From a virus: a stretch of DNA of 51,991 nucleotides. Both the position numbers and the translations under genes were made by a program. The notes under the pieces were generated by a model. The model saw only the letters and a program-made list of their open reading frames with translations. It was not told where the DNA came from and made no database searches. Below are positions 31,558-38,314 of the stretch, piece after piece (positions within the stretch are counted from its first letter, which is position 1; each line of letters starts with the position of its first letter). Location of the stretch: positions 1-51,991 of IMG/VR virus record IMGVR_UViG_3300042340_000122; one strand, given 5' to 3'.

Positions 31558-32278
31558 TGCTCAGTCTCCTGTTACCCACCGACGGGCCGATGACGGCCTC
31601 TTGTGATGCCCGGACAAAAGCCAGGTTGCTGATGCGGTTGTTGGTGATGTCGCCGTCGAGATGGATCACGCGCGATCCAGAGGGGCACTCGCCCAAGAAA
31701 CACTCGGCGACGAAGTGATCCAAAAGAATGTGAGTGGATCTTGCGCCCCGCCCGCCTGAGTTCAGCCTCAGGTAAAGCTTGCCGGATGCATCGACGTGCA
31801 GAACGAGCGGGTTTCTATTCCCCCTCCGATACCGCACGGCTCCGTTGGATGAGGCTTCAAAGGGTGTGTAGACAGGATGCGTTGCCCACTCGGCCCTCTC
31901 CTGCCTTGCCTGAATAAGAAGACGCGCTCTCGCCTGTGTGCTTCCCATGTAACTGACTGAGGTCTTCTCGTGCTTTCTCTCGACATGGTGCATCACTGTG
32001 GTGTGATCCATGTTGAGAAAGGTTCCGATCTTCGGATAAGACCAACCCCTGTCTCTCAAGCGCTTCATGAAATCAGCGCGGGCGATAACTACGTGTCGAT
32101 ATCTGCACCGGCTGAAGATGTCTCTTGCAGTGACCGGGCTTCCGCCCATGCGATGCCAGAAGATGATGTCTTCTAACCAACCAAGAGTCACATCTCGTGG
32201 TGACGCCGCACGTTCACCACCAATTAACGCCGTCATCACGGTTTTACGGCTAACTGTCATTCGTGGCTTAATCTGCAT
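31529..32278 (-). CDS. DnaA domain IV-like / HNH fusion protein
   Basis: 249 residues from the ATG at 32278 (GAGGGAAG upstream). Residues about 45-105 (SPVTARDIFSRCRYRHVVI, RADFMKRLRDRGWSYPKIGT, DHTTVMHHVERK) match the DnaA origin-binding helix-turn-helix, including the DHTTV signature at 91-95. Residues about 150-225 (LVLHVDASGKLYLRL, LLDHFVAECFLGE, VIHLDGDITNNRISNLAFV) are an HNH-type endonuclease half. No ATPase domain is present. It may recruit replication at DnaA-like boxes or act as a homing-type nuclease using a DnaA DNA reader. Confidence 0.75.
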   Translation of the reverse strand: MQIKPRMTVSRKTVMTALIGGERAASPRDVTLGWLEDIIFWHRMGGSPVTARDIFSRCRYRHVVIARADFMKRLRDRGWSYPKIGTFLNMDHTTVMHHVERKHEKTSVSYMGSTQARARLLIQARQERAEWATHPVYTPFEASSNGAVRYRRGNRNPLVLHVDASGKLYLRLNSGGRGARSTHILLDHFVAECFLGECPSGSRVIHLDGDITNNRISNLAFVRASQEAVIGPSVGNRRLSNEPHELHQI

Positions 32279-32296
32279 CTCTTCTTCCCTCACAAT

Positions 32297-32554
32297 TTAC
32301 TGATGAGCACTCACGCGGCGGGTCTTCCCGCTCTTGGCTTTCTTGCCAGTCAGGCCGTCTTCAATGGAAAAGAAGTCTGACAGGGAAATGTCGATATTGT
32401 GGGACCTTGCAGCCTCGATGATCTTTGGAATGTGACGAGCTGGGATAGACCCGCGAACCCGCCACCCCTGGACTGTCGTCGGGTGCTTCATGTTGAGAGT
32501 GCGCGCCAGGCGCGTCAGACCCCCAAATTTGGAAATTATGTTTTCGACTTGCAT
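32297..32554 (-). CDS. Cro/CI-like repressor, helix-turn-helix
   Basis: 85 residues from the ATG at 32554; a GTG three codons upstream is open but lies at the -10 box. KFGGLTRLARTLNMKHPTT and VQGWRVRGSIPARHIPKI are a helix-turn-helix of the YdaS/Cro type. The rest is helical and basic (GKKAKSGKTRRVSAHQ). It is the first gene of the leftward operon, divergent from the rightward operon. The transcript probably starts at the ATG itself, so translation would be leaderless. Confidence 0.75.
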   Translation of the reverse strand: MQVENIISKFGGLTRLARTLNMKHPTTVQGWRVRGSIPARHIPKIIEAARSHNIDISLSDFFSIEDGLTGKKAKSGKTRRVSAHQ

Positions 32555-32560
32555 ATTCGA

Positions 32561-32589
32561 CACCTACGCTAGAAGCGTATCAGTGTCAA
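32561..32589 (-). promoter_or_regulatory. Leftward repressor promoter
   Basis: TTGACA (-35, 32589-32584), 17-base spacer, TAGGTG (-10, 32566-32561). The expected start, seven bases after the -10, is 32554, the A of the repressor ATG. The weak -10 box suggests need for activation. Confidence 0.65.
32565..32579. promoter_or_regulatory. Operator dyad in the leftward promoter
   Basis: TACGCT, three bases, AGCGTA: a perfect dyad overlapping the -10 box and spacer. Same core (ATACGCTT / CGTA) as the rightward sites. Confidence 0.6.
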
Positions 32590-32773
32590 CGCCTAACACG
32601 TATATTTCTTTTCACACCAAAATGTGGGTGGTCAAGGAGGGGCCTTGCCTTCCTTGTTGTTCATGTCAGGCGCTAAGGGGTGTCTGGTACCACTAAGAAG
32701 ATGGTCGCGCAAAAAATCGGAACAAAAAAGCACTTTTAGGTCAACATTGCTGTCCTATCTGTCGATCTTGAGT

Positions 32774-32795
32774 GAATTGTGGCGGAATTGTGCCG
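32774..32795 (+). repeat. Two 11-bp tandem repeats
   Basis: GAATTGTGGCG directly followed by GAATTGTGCCG, one mismatch, one helical turn apart. Lies midway between the two promoters. Possible additional regulator site. Confidence 0.5.
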
Positions 32796-32835
32796 AATAA
32801 AATAGGTAAGCAATACTGTCCTATTGACCCAACTA

Positions 32836-32876
32836 AATACGCTTTTCGTGTTGACATAATACGCTTTGCACGTATT
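32836..32876. promoter_or_regulatory. Two operator dyads at the rightward promoter
   Basis: AATACGCTTTGCACGTATT (32858-32876) is a dyad of AATACG and CGTATT and lies between -35 and -10. A weaker copy, AATACGCTTTTCGTGTT, starts at 32836, 22 bases upstream (two helical turns). The core ATACGCTT recurs in the leftward promoter. Confidence 0.65.
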
Positions 32877-32878
32877 GT
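32851..32878 (+). promoter_or_regulatory. Rightward early promoter
   Basis: TTGACA (32851-32856), 16-base spacer, TATTGT (32873-32878). Expected start near 32885, about 22 bases before the first rightward ATG at 32907. It overlaps an operator dyad, so repression by the divergent repressor is likely. Confidence 0.72.
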
Positions 32879-32906
32879 CATGCATACAAACACGCGAGAG
32901 CAACCC

Positions 32907-33215
32907 ATGCAGACAACATCCAACGTTATCGCCGAAGCCTGCAACGCCAAGAGCGTTCGCTTCCACGCAGACGGCAATCGTGAGTGGGCATACGTGTCCA
33001 CCACTGAGAGCAGCGAACAAGCTGCCGTTGAGTTTCTCCAGAACACGAAAGCTTACCTCCGATCCTGTGGCTGGGAGGTGTGCGCTTTCTCAAACGGTTT
33101 CTACTTTATCGGAACCCAAAAGTTCCACACCGCTGCAATCGACGCGATGCGCGGTACGGGTCCACGCACTGAATACGAAACCCACATGATCGAAACCTGC
33201 ACAGGGAGGGACTAA
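32907..33215 (+). CDS. First rightward early protein, unknown
   Basis: 102 residues. ATG at 32907 preferred because earlier ATG codons lie in or before the promoter. Polar, mixed alpha/beta: NREWAYVSTTESSEQAAVEF, LRSCGWEVCAFSNGFYF. No family recognised. As first gene behind the early promoter it is a candidate regulator or host takeover factor. Confidence 0.6.
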   Translation: MQTTSNVIAEACNAKSVRFHADGNREWAYVSTTESSEQAAVEFLQNTKAYLRSCGWEVCAFSNGFYFIGTQKFHTAAIDAMRGTGPRTEYETHMIETCTGRD

Positions 33216-33217
33216 CC

Positions 33218-33481
33218 ATGGCCACGAACACGCATGAACGCATTGCCGCTGCCGTTCAGAAGATCAACCCAAGCTACCGCGCCCGCACTGGCTACAAGGC
33301 GGTCGATGTCTTTGTAAGCATTAGCTGCTTCTCAGGCGGGTGGTGGGTGAATGTCGATGGGAAGCGCGTTGTTGATGACCTCCCCACCATTGAAGAGGCA
33401 CTAGACGCTTTGGAGGCTCATGCCGATCGCGTGGCCAGTTCTGATGACGATCTGGCCCGCACGCTCGGAATTGCGTCGTGA
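33218..33481 (+). CDS. Hypothetical early protein
   Basis: 87 residues. Helix MATNTHERIAAAVQKINPS, a beta part (VFVSISCFSGGWWVNVDGKR), and a helical acidic end (LPTIEEALDALEAHADRVAS). It overlaps the next gene by four bases (GTGATTG junction). Not recognised. Confidence 0.55.
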   Translation: MATNTHERIAAAVQKINPSYRARTGYKAVDVFVSISCFSGGWWVNVDGKRVVDDLPTIEEALDALEAHADRVASSDDDLARTLGIAS

Positions 33482-33693
33482 TTGAACAATCCATCAACGA
33501 ACTCACCAAGATGAGGGAAACGCTCGGGCTTCGCGAGGTTTCTTTCCCCGCCTCAATCACATGCCACGGGGAAGGATACTGGACGGTTCAGGTTTCCGAG
33601 GTTGGTGCCTGGTTTGGAAAGACTGCGGACGATGCCCTTTCATCCGCCAAGGGCGGGCTTCTCAACATGCTCAACAACAGGAGCTTCAAATGA
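33478..33693 (+). CDS. Hypothetical early protein
   Basis: 71 residues, with a likely GTG start at 33478. SINELTKMRETLGLREVSF, then a short beta region (GYWTVQVSEVGAWFGKTADD), similar in layout to the gene at 33218 (a small Trp-containing sheet followed by a helix). The two may be distant duplicates. Function unknown. Confidence 0.55.
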   Translation: MIEQSINELTKMRETLGLREVSFPASITCHGEGYWTVQVSEVGAWFGKTADDALSSAKGGLLNMLNNRSFK

Positions 33694-33941
33694 ACATCCT
33701 TGTAAACCCAGAGACTTCAATGACGCCTGTTGAGCGCGCTGAGGCTTTGCTCGCCGGCATCTTTTCCAACATCAAGAGCCTTGAGACTTTCATGAAGTCA
33801 TACCCGCTGGTGGACTTCCGCGACCTCGAGCGCGACCTGATGAATGCTCAGGACCGGATCATGAACCTTGCCGTCAAGGCAGACAAGTTCAAGCGCCAGG
33901 AAGAACTGGACGAGATGCTTGCGCGGGATGGTCTGACATGA
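33690..33941 (+). CDS. Hypothetical helical early protein
   Basis: 83 residues from the ATG at 33690 (overlaps the previous stop, ATGA). Almost all helix: SMTPVERAEALLAGIFSNIK, VDFRDLERDLMNAQDRIM, KFKRQEELDEMLARDG. No motif recognised. Confidence 0.55.
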   Translation: MNILVNPETSMTPVERAEALLAGIFSNIKSLETFMKSYPLVDFRDLERDLMNAQDRIMNLAVKADKFKRQEELDEMLARDGLT

Positions 33942-34114
33942 CCCCCGGACAAGCAAGCGCAACCGCCGTCGCGTGCGCCCTCGTGTTTTGGTCGATGATT
34001 GTCTGCTTTAACATCGGTCGGGCTAACCCATCCACTCAACTCCGCTCGGCCTGTGATGTTGCAGATCGTGCTGACCTGAAGGCTGGTTACTACAAGCCGG
34101 CGAGGGGGCAATGA
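33938..34114 (+). CDS. Small single-span membrane protein
   Basis: 58 residues. ATG overlaps the previous stop (ATGA). One hydrophobic segment (ATAVACALVFWSMIVCFNIG) and a polar C-terminus (LRSACDVADRADLKAGYYK). Ends at TGATGG, overlapping the next start. Unknown function. Confidence 0.5.
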   Translation: MTPGQASATAVACALVFWSMIVCFNIGRANPSTQLRSACDVADRADLKAGYYKPARGQ

Positions 34115-34338
34115 TGGTTGATGATAACGTTGTCCCATTCCCGAAGAACCAAGACCCTCCGGTAGATTACATCTTTGCCGAAGAGATCGAATTGCGAAGT
34201 GCGCGCACCAATCTGGCAGCAGCCATCGCAATGCTTCAGAAGCCACGGGATCAGCAGGATTTGGACAAGGTCTTGCACCTCATCAACGAAGCATGGGGGG
34301 TTGTGGCCGGGGTTCATATCATGAGGTTTGAGGTATGA
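34111..34338 (+). CDS. Hypothetical early protein
   Basis: 75 residues. Starts MMVDDNVVPFPKNQDPPV, then helices (RTNLAAAIAMLQKPRDQQDL, KVLHLINEAWGVV). The VVPFPK start is common in small alphaproteobacterial phage proteins. Overlaps both neighbours by four bases. Confidence 0.55.
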   Translation: MMVDDNVVPFPKNQDPPVDYIFAEEIELRSARTNLAAAIAMLQKPRDQQDLDKVLHLINEAWGVVAGVHIMRFEV

Positions 34339-34754
34339 GCGGTCGCCCATCCATTCCGGCCCGTGTTCAGGTGGCGGTTGCTATTTCTCAAGCAGAGCAT
34401 GGCGGGATCATCTGCCCTCTCTGCGGAACCCAGATTATCGCCTCTGACAAGCGTGTGCTTGAGCACATGGTGCCTCGAATGCTGGGAGGCTCAGACGAGG
34501 CCGAGAACCTCCGCTGGGTTCACCATGACTGCGCCAAGGCAAAGACCAATGGAAACAATGCAACGTCAGCAGACGGTGACCTGCACAAGATCGCCAAAGC
34601 CAAGCGCCTTGAGAGAGCGCGCCAGGCTCATGAGGACGCGGTGCTGGGGAAGATGAACCCGGAGAAATCATACACGTACGTCAAGCGCCTTAGCCGCCCC
34701 ATTCCCTCCCGCCCGTTTCCAAAAAGGATCAAGACCAATGCCAACCCCACGTAA
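34335..34754 (+). CDS. HNH endonuclease
   Basis: 139 residues. CPLCG (zinc knuckle), then LEHMVPRMLGGSDEAENLRW and HHDCAKAKT form the HNH site with a second Cys pair. A basic C-terminus follows. Position in the early rightward operon rather than beside terminase suggests recombination or host DNA attack, not packaging. Substrate unknown. Confidence 0.8.
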   Translation: MSGRPSIPARVQVAVAISQAEHGGIICPLCGTQIIASDKRVLEHMVPRMLGGSDEAENLRWVHHDCAKAKTNGNNATSADGDLHKIAKAKRLERARQAHEDAVLGKMNPEKSYTYVKRLSRPIPSRPFPKRIKTNANPT

Positions 34755-35379
34755 AGGGTACTTCACCAAAGACGGGACGAAGGTTCCTAGTGTGACCACC
34801 ATCCTTAGTAGGTTCAAAGAGTCGGGCGGATTAGTGCACTGGGCGTGGAAGCTTGGAACGGAGGGGAAGGACTATAAGGCAGTCCGTGACCAAGCTGCGG
34901 ATGCTGGAACCTTGGCGCACGAACTGATCGACGCTCACATCACGGGCCAGACCATCACCTTGGATGGAGATGGAGAGATCATCCGTCAGGCTCAGAACGC
35001 TTTTAATTCCTACAAGAACTGGGAACTCACAACAGGCGTCAAGATCGAATGGACCGAGCGCCAGTTAGTGAGTGAGGAGCACAAGTTCGGTGGAACGCCG
35101 GATGCTTTTGGGATTGTAGACAATAAACCAGTCCTGTTGGACTGGAAAACTTCCAACTCGGTCTATTCCGACTACCTGATCCAGCTTGCGGCCTATGCCC
35201 TGCTTATCAAGGAAGTGTACGGGATTGAGTGCCAGGGGCATTACCTCTGCCGATTTAGCAAAGAGCACGGGGACTTCTCGGTCCATCACTTCCCCGACCT
35301 TACCGAAGCAACACGAATGTTTCTTCTCTTGCGCGAGGCATACGACCTCGACCGTCAATTGAAGAAGCGCGCCGCCTGA
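34738..35379 (+). CDS. PD-(D/E)XK exonuclease, RecB/Cas4-like
   Basis: 213 residues. Catalytic set: AGTLAHELID (His61), FGGTPDAFGI (Asp122), LLDWKTSN (Asp135, Lys137) and YLIQLAAYAL (Gln149, Tyr153). No Cys cluster is seen. Its first residues overlap the HNH gene by 17 bases. Such nucleases work in phage recombination; the OB-like gene that follows fits as partner. Confidence 0.85.
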   Translation: MPTPRKGYFTKDGTKVPSVTTILSRFKESGGLVHWAWKLGTEGKDYKAVRDQAADAGTLAHELIDAHITGQTITLDGDGEIIRQAQNAFNSYKNWELTTGVKIEWTERQLVSEEHKFGGTPDAFGIVDNKPVLLDWKTSNSVYSDYLIQLAAYALLIKEVYGIECQGHYLCRFSKEHGDFSVHHFPDLTEATRMFLLLREAYDLDRQLKKRAA

Positions 35380-35402
35380 TTTTACCTGAAGGAGATAGAA
35401 CT

Positions 35403-35825
35403 ATGGAAATCCAGATCAGCAAGATTTACCCGCCAAAGCAGTCCGGATGGAGCGCATCCATCAAGGCTCAGGATGGGAATTACTATGGGGTGAAGGAAGA
35501 GGTCGCCAAGAGTTTGGCTGAGGGCCAGACCATCACGGCTGACGTGAAGATGCAGGAAAAGAACGGGAAGACGTATCGGGATATCATCAAGATCCACGAT
35601 GCGGGTCCTTCTGCCAGGTCGGCAGCATCTGCCCCCACCCAATCCACCGGACGCTATGGGTCGAATGACGACGCAACGGCGGAGCGGATCTTCGTCTGCG
35701 GCTTTGTCAATGCAACCGCGCCGAAGGTCTATGAGAAGTTCGGAGCTATCTCATCTGACCAACTCACCGCCCTTGTCATGGTGGCGCGTACAACGTGGGA
35801 AGAGACGCTGGGGAAGAAGTCGTGA
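35403..35825 (+). CDS. OB-fold-like, possible ssDNA-binding protein
   Basis: 140 residues. ISKIYPPKQSGWSASIKAQD, YYGVKEEVAKSLAEGQTITA and TYRDIIKIHDAG look like a small OB barrel with a YGVK strand. A flexible Ser/Ala linker follows, then a helical C-terminal part (FVNATAPKVYEKFGAISSDQ, LVMVARTTWEETL). Phage genes of this form sit after RecB-like nucleases. Single-strand binding is inferred. Confidence 0.55.
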   Translation: MEIQISKIYPPKQSGWSASIKAQDGNYYGVKEEVAKSLAEGQTITADVKMQEKNGKTYRDIIKIHDAGPSARSAASAPTQSTGRYGSNDDATAERIFVCGFVNATAPKVYEKFGAISSDQLTALVMVARTTWEETLGKKS

Positions 35826-36163
35826 GTGGAGCGAACACCCGCCCCCAATCTGAACTGTACCGGGACGCGGCCCAGAGATGGGTCGATCTGGATGCTGCCG
35901 CTCGGATTCTTGAGGACACCAAGTCGGCAATATTCAGCCAGAAGGTGCTGGGGCTCATGGCTGAGTTCCCCCATTACTCTGTCTCCAAGGCAGAAATGAA
36001 GATCAAGGGAAGCGACGAGTGGATCGACCATTTGGACAAGGTAGCCAGAGCCAGGACGAGGGCAAACGAAGCTCGCATCCACGTTGACTACGTGAAGATG
36101 CAAGCAATGGAGCAGCAGTCTAAAGAGGCTTACGAACGGCAAGAGATGAGGATGGTGCGATGA
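35822..36163 (+). CDS. Helical early protein next to recombination genes
   Basis: 113 residues, GTG start overlapping the previous stop. Long helices: YRDAAQRWVDLDAAARILED, AEFPHYSVSKAEMKIKGSD, LDKVARARTRANEARIHVDY, EQQSKEAYERQEMRM. Similar small proteins accompany phage exonuclease genes; function not assigned. Confidence 0.55.
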   Translation: MSGANTRPQSELYRDAAQRWVDLDAAARILEDTKSAIFSQKVLGLMAEFPHYSVSKAEMKIKGSDEWIDHLDKVARARTRANEARIHVDYVKMQAMEQQSKEAYERQEMRMVR

Positions 36164-36327
36164 AGTGGTTTCTCATTGTTTACATCACGAATGGTGGTCT
36201 TGGTCTTAGCGTTACCGACATGCCATCCGAGGCTGTGTGCATGAAGGTGGCGGAACAGGTGATTGATACGATCTCAACTACACGAGGAACGGCAGCAATA
36301 ACGAGGTGCGTGGGGGTGAGGCAATGA
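36160..36327 (+). CDS. Small hypothetical protein
   Basis: 55 residues. ATG overlaps the previous stop. KWFLIVYITNGGLGLSVTDM, then two Cys (AVCMKVAEQV, ITRCVGVRQ). Ends at an ATGA junction with the next gene. Resembles small phage proteins of the YIV-type beta opening, unassigned. Confidence 0.5.
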   Translation: MKWFLIVYITNGGLGLSVTDMPSEAVCMKVAEQVIDTISTTRGTAAITRCVGVRQ

Positions 36328-36527
36328 CCATCCTTCTCACACTGTACTTGGCCGGAATGCCTTTAGCTCTCGCAACGCTTCTATGGGCGCTGTGGGAAGT
36401 GCCTGACGACGACTGGCGGGATCTTCTGACGCTGCCTGGCTTTGCGGCGCTGCTGGTCTGGGTGGTGTTCTGGCCGGTCTTTCTGGCGATCAGCCTTTAC
36501 GAAGTTTTGTCGGAGGGCAGCGAATGA
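36324..36527 (+). CDS. Small two-span membrane protein
   Basis: 67 residues. Hydrophobic segments TILLTLYLAGMPLALATLLW and LPGFAALLVWVVFWPVFLAI separated by an acidic loop (EVPDDDWRD). ATGA overlaps on both sides. Function unknown; a role in membrane takeover or exclusion is possible. Confidence 0.55.
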   Translation: MTILLTLYLAGMPLALATLLWALWEVPDDDWRDLLTLPGFAALLVWVVFWPVFLAISLYEVLSEGSE

Positions 36528-36976
36528 GCAGTGACCTTGTTACCCGCGCAGTGTCGCGCGATGAAGCGCACGAAATTGCAAGGCGGCTTATCAACTCCCA
36601 TTTCCGTCAGGAGCCGTGCGCGCGTGTATCGATCCCGGCCAACCCTGACCCTGACGACGACTTGCTTATTCACGCGCACATTGAACAGCAGGCTGCAAGG
36701 ATCGAAGCCCTTGAGGGTGAGGTGGCGCGGTTAAACAAAGCGCACAACGAGAGGTTGAAGCAGAACACCCTTGAGCGTGCAGCAACGCACAAGCAGTTTC
36801 ACCGCGCCGAGGCCGCAGAAGCACGCGCGGAGCGGCTGCGTGTGGCGCTAGAGGAGGCAGTCGCGTGGATGAACGGATGCGCTGTGTCCGGTGGCTATCC
36901 GGCGTGGCACGCGAAGGCAATCAAAGCCCTACAGGACGACAAGCCCATTCGCGCTGCGGCAGGTGGTGAGGGATGA
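36524..36976 (+). CDS. Coiled-coil early protein ending in the AAAGGEG tag
   Basis: 150 residues. Residues about 50-95 are a heptad coiled coil (AARIEALEGEVARLNKAHNE). A conserved C-terminal piece, WMNGCAVSGGYPAWHAKAIK, precedes the end DDKPIRAAAGGEG. The same DNA ending occurs at two later genes (37807, 39186). Function unknown. Confidence 0.55.
   Translation: MSSDLVTRAVSRDEAHEIARRLINSHFRQEPCARVSIPANPDPDDDLLIHAHIEQQAARIEALEGEVARLNKAHNERLKQNTLERAATHKQFHRAEAAEARAERLRVALEEAVAWMNGCAVSGGYPAWHAKAIKALQDDKPIRAAAGGEG
36944..36973 (+). repeat. 3'-end joint repeat, copy 1
   Basis: CATTCGCGCTGCGGCAGG followed by TGGTGAGGGATGA. It codes the last residues of one gene and supplies the ribosome site and start of the next. 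Confidence 0.6.
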
Positions 36977-37839
36977 CTGACCCATTCCTGATTACCGGTC
37001 CCGCCATTATCTCGTTCTCAGGAGGCAGGACCAGCGGCTACATGCTGTGGCGGATCATCCAAGCCCACGGGGGCACGCTCCCGCAGGATGTACATGTGGT
37101 CTTTGCAAACACGGGTAAGGAGTTCGAAAAGACCCTGACATTTGTGAACAACTGCGCGAAGCACTGGGGCTGCATCATTGCCTGGGTCGAGTGGCGGCGG
37201 GCGAAGCCGTACTTTGAGATTGTGACCCACACGTCGGCGTCCAGGAAGGGCGAACCGTTTGCGGACCTGATCACGGCGAAGCAGCATGTGCCCAACCCGC
37301 TCAAGCGGTTCTGCACGCAGGATCTCAAGATGAAGCCGATCGAGAGGTTCATGCGGGCGCACAAGTACAAGGCTTGGAAGAATGTTGTTGGGCTGCGGTA
37401 TGACGAGGGGCACCGGGTGATGAAGGCTCTCGCGCGCAACGACGAGCAAAAGTACCGGTGGGAGACGGTCATGCCGCTGTCGAAGGCGAAGGTCACGAAG
37501 GCGGACGTGATGGCATTCTGGCGGGCGCAGCCGTTCGACCTGGAGTTGATGGGCTACGAGAGCAATTGCGACCTGTGCTTCCTCAAGCGACCTTCCTTCC
37601 AGACCCCTTTGATCAGGGACAACCCTGGCATCGAGGATTGGTGGTCAGCGCAGGAAGAAAAGACCGGGCGCACGTTTGTGTCTGGAAGGCCGATAAAGCA
37701 GTTCGCGCAGAACGTCAGGGACCAAATTGAACTGCCGTTCAGCCACGTTGACGATGAGGAGTATGATGTGGAGTGCGGGCTGAGTTGCGCGGGAGATGAT
37801 GCTGACCCCATTCACGCTGCGGCAGGGGGTGGGAAATGA
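36973..37839 (+). CDS. PAPS reductase-like PP-loop ATPase
   Basis: 288 residues. The ATP pyrophosphatase loop is SFSGGRTSG (14-22). Further family parts: VVFANTGKEFEKTLTFVNN, KRFCTQDLKMKPIERFM, NVVGLRYDEGHRV and SNCDLCFLKRPSF. These belong to the phage phosphoadenosine phosphosulphate reductase-like group, whose reaction is unproven. Activation of a substrate by adenylation is likely. Ends DPIHAAAGGGK at joint copy 2. Could act with the QueD-like and DpdA-like genes downstream. Confidence 0.8.
   Translation: MTDPFLITGPAIISFSGGRTSGYMLWRIIQAHGGTLPQDVHVVFANTGKEFEKTLTFVNNCAKHWGCIIAWVEWRRAKPYFEIVTHTSASRKGEPFADLITAKQHVPNPLKRFCTQDLKMKPIERFMRAHKYKAWKNVVGLRYDEGHRVMKALARNDEQKYRWETVMPLSKAKVTKADVMAFWRAQPFDLELMGYESNCDLCFLKRPSFQTPLIRDNPGIEDWWSAQEEKTGRTFVSGRPIKQFAQNVRDQIELPFSHVDDEEYDVECGLSCAGDDADPIHAAAGGGK
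37807..37838 (+). repeat. 3'-end joint repeat, copy 2
   Basis: CATTCACGCTGCGGCAGG followed by GGGTGGGAAATGA. One base differs from copy 1 in the first 18. Confidence 0.6.
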
Positions 37840-38003
37840 CCGCACTGGCAGGCGAGCAGAACGTCAGCGCGAAACTGACCGAGGAGCAGGCGCGCGAGAT
37901 CAAGCGCAGCCGTGAACCGCTCCTGGTTCTCGCCGCGCGTTACGATGTGAGCATCTACACGGTGTGGGCGATACGCACCGGGAAGCGTTGGGGTCACCTA
38001 TGA
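37836..38003 (+). CDS. Small helix-turn-helix protein
   Basis: 55 residues. KLTEEQAREIKRSREPLLVL, AARYDVSIYTVWAIRTGKRW is a compact helix-turn-helix like those at the C-terminus of phage HNH proteins (DNA reading unit alone, no nuclease). ATG overlaps joint copy 2; the stop overlaps the next ATG (CTATGA). Likely regulator or remnant of a homing gene. Confidence 0.6.
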   Translation: MTALAGEQNVSAKLTEEQAREIKRSREPLLVLAARYDVSIYTVWAIRTGKRWGHL

Positions 38004-38314
38004 TAACTCAGTGGGCTGAAACGCAGATTGATAGTTCGCATTTACCTGAACATTACGACGGACCTTCTCACGGGCACACATGGTTCATTCGGGTTGGCCG
38101 CATTGTCTCAGAAGCAGAAGCGTTTCCGAGCGTGCTTGAGTGGCACGAAAAGATTGCTGGCATCGCGGCGAAGTACGACCACCGTCCGCTGAAAAAGGGT
38201 GAAGGGTTGGCGGAGCAACTCGCAATGCTGATTGGCGCAGAAAGCGGCGCGGACTTTGTAGAGGTTTGGAGATTTATTAGGGGCGGGAAGATTGCCGCTC
38301 AATGGTCAAAATGA
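38000..38314 (+). CDS. QueD/PTPS-like protein lacking the catalytic cysteine
   Basis: 104 residues. Zinc ligands of 6-pyruvoyl-tetrahydropterin/6-carboxy-tetrahydropterin synthases are in place: SSH (His14) and HGH (His24, His26), plus KYDHRPL (Asp60, His61). The Cys that normally lies four residues before the HGH is Asp20, and the usual C-terminal Glu motif is not clear. Shorter than most QueD (about 120). It may be a diverged enzyme of the 7-deazaguanine route. Sits between a helix-turn-helix gene and the DpdA-like gene with four-base overlaps. Confidence 0.5.
   Translation: MITQWAETQIDSSHLPEHYDGPSHGHTWFIRVGRIVSEAEAFPSVLEWHEKIAGIAAKYDHRPLKKGEGLAEQLAMLIGAESGADFVEVWRFIRGGKIAAQWSK

Larger units (their letters stand above)
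32555..32906. promoter_or_regulatory. Divergent early control region
   Basis: 352 bases with no gene. Holds the leftward promoter (32561-32589), the rightward promoter (32851-32878), dyad operators near both, an 11-bp tandem repeat (32774-32795) and two TGTCCTAT copies (32750, 32816). Noticeably AT-richer than the flanking genes. This is the transcription switch of the phage. Confidence 0.7.

Noticed and set aside
32640-32670. CAAGG/CCTTG hairpin in the control region as a terminator
   Set aside because: Stem of five pairs only and a broken T-tract; not convincing on either strand.
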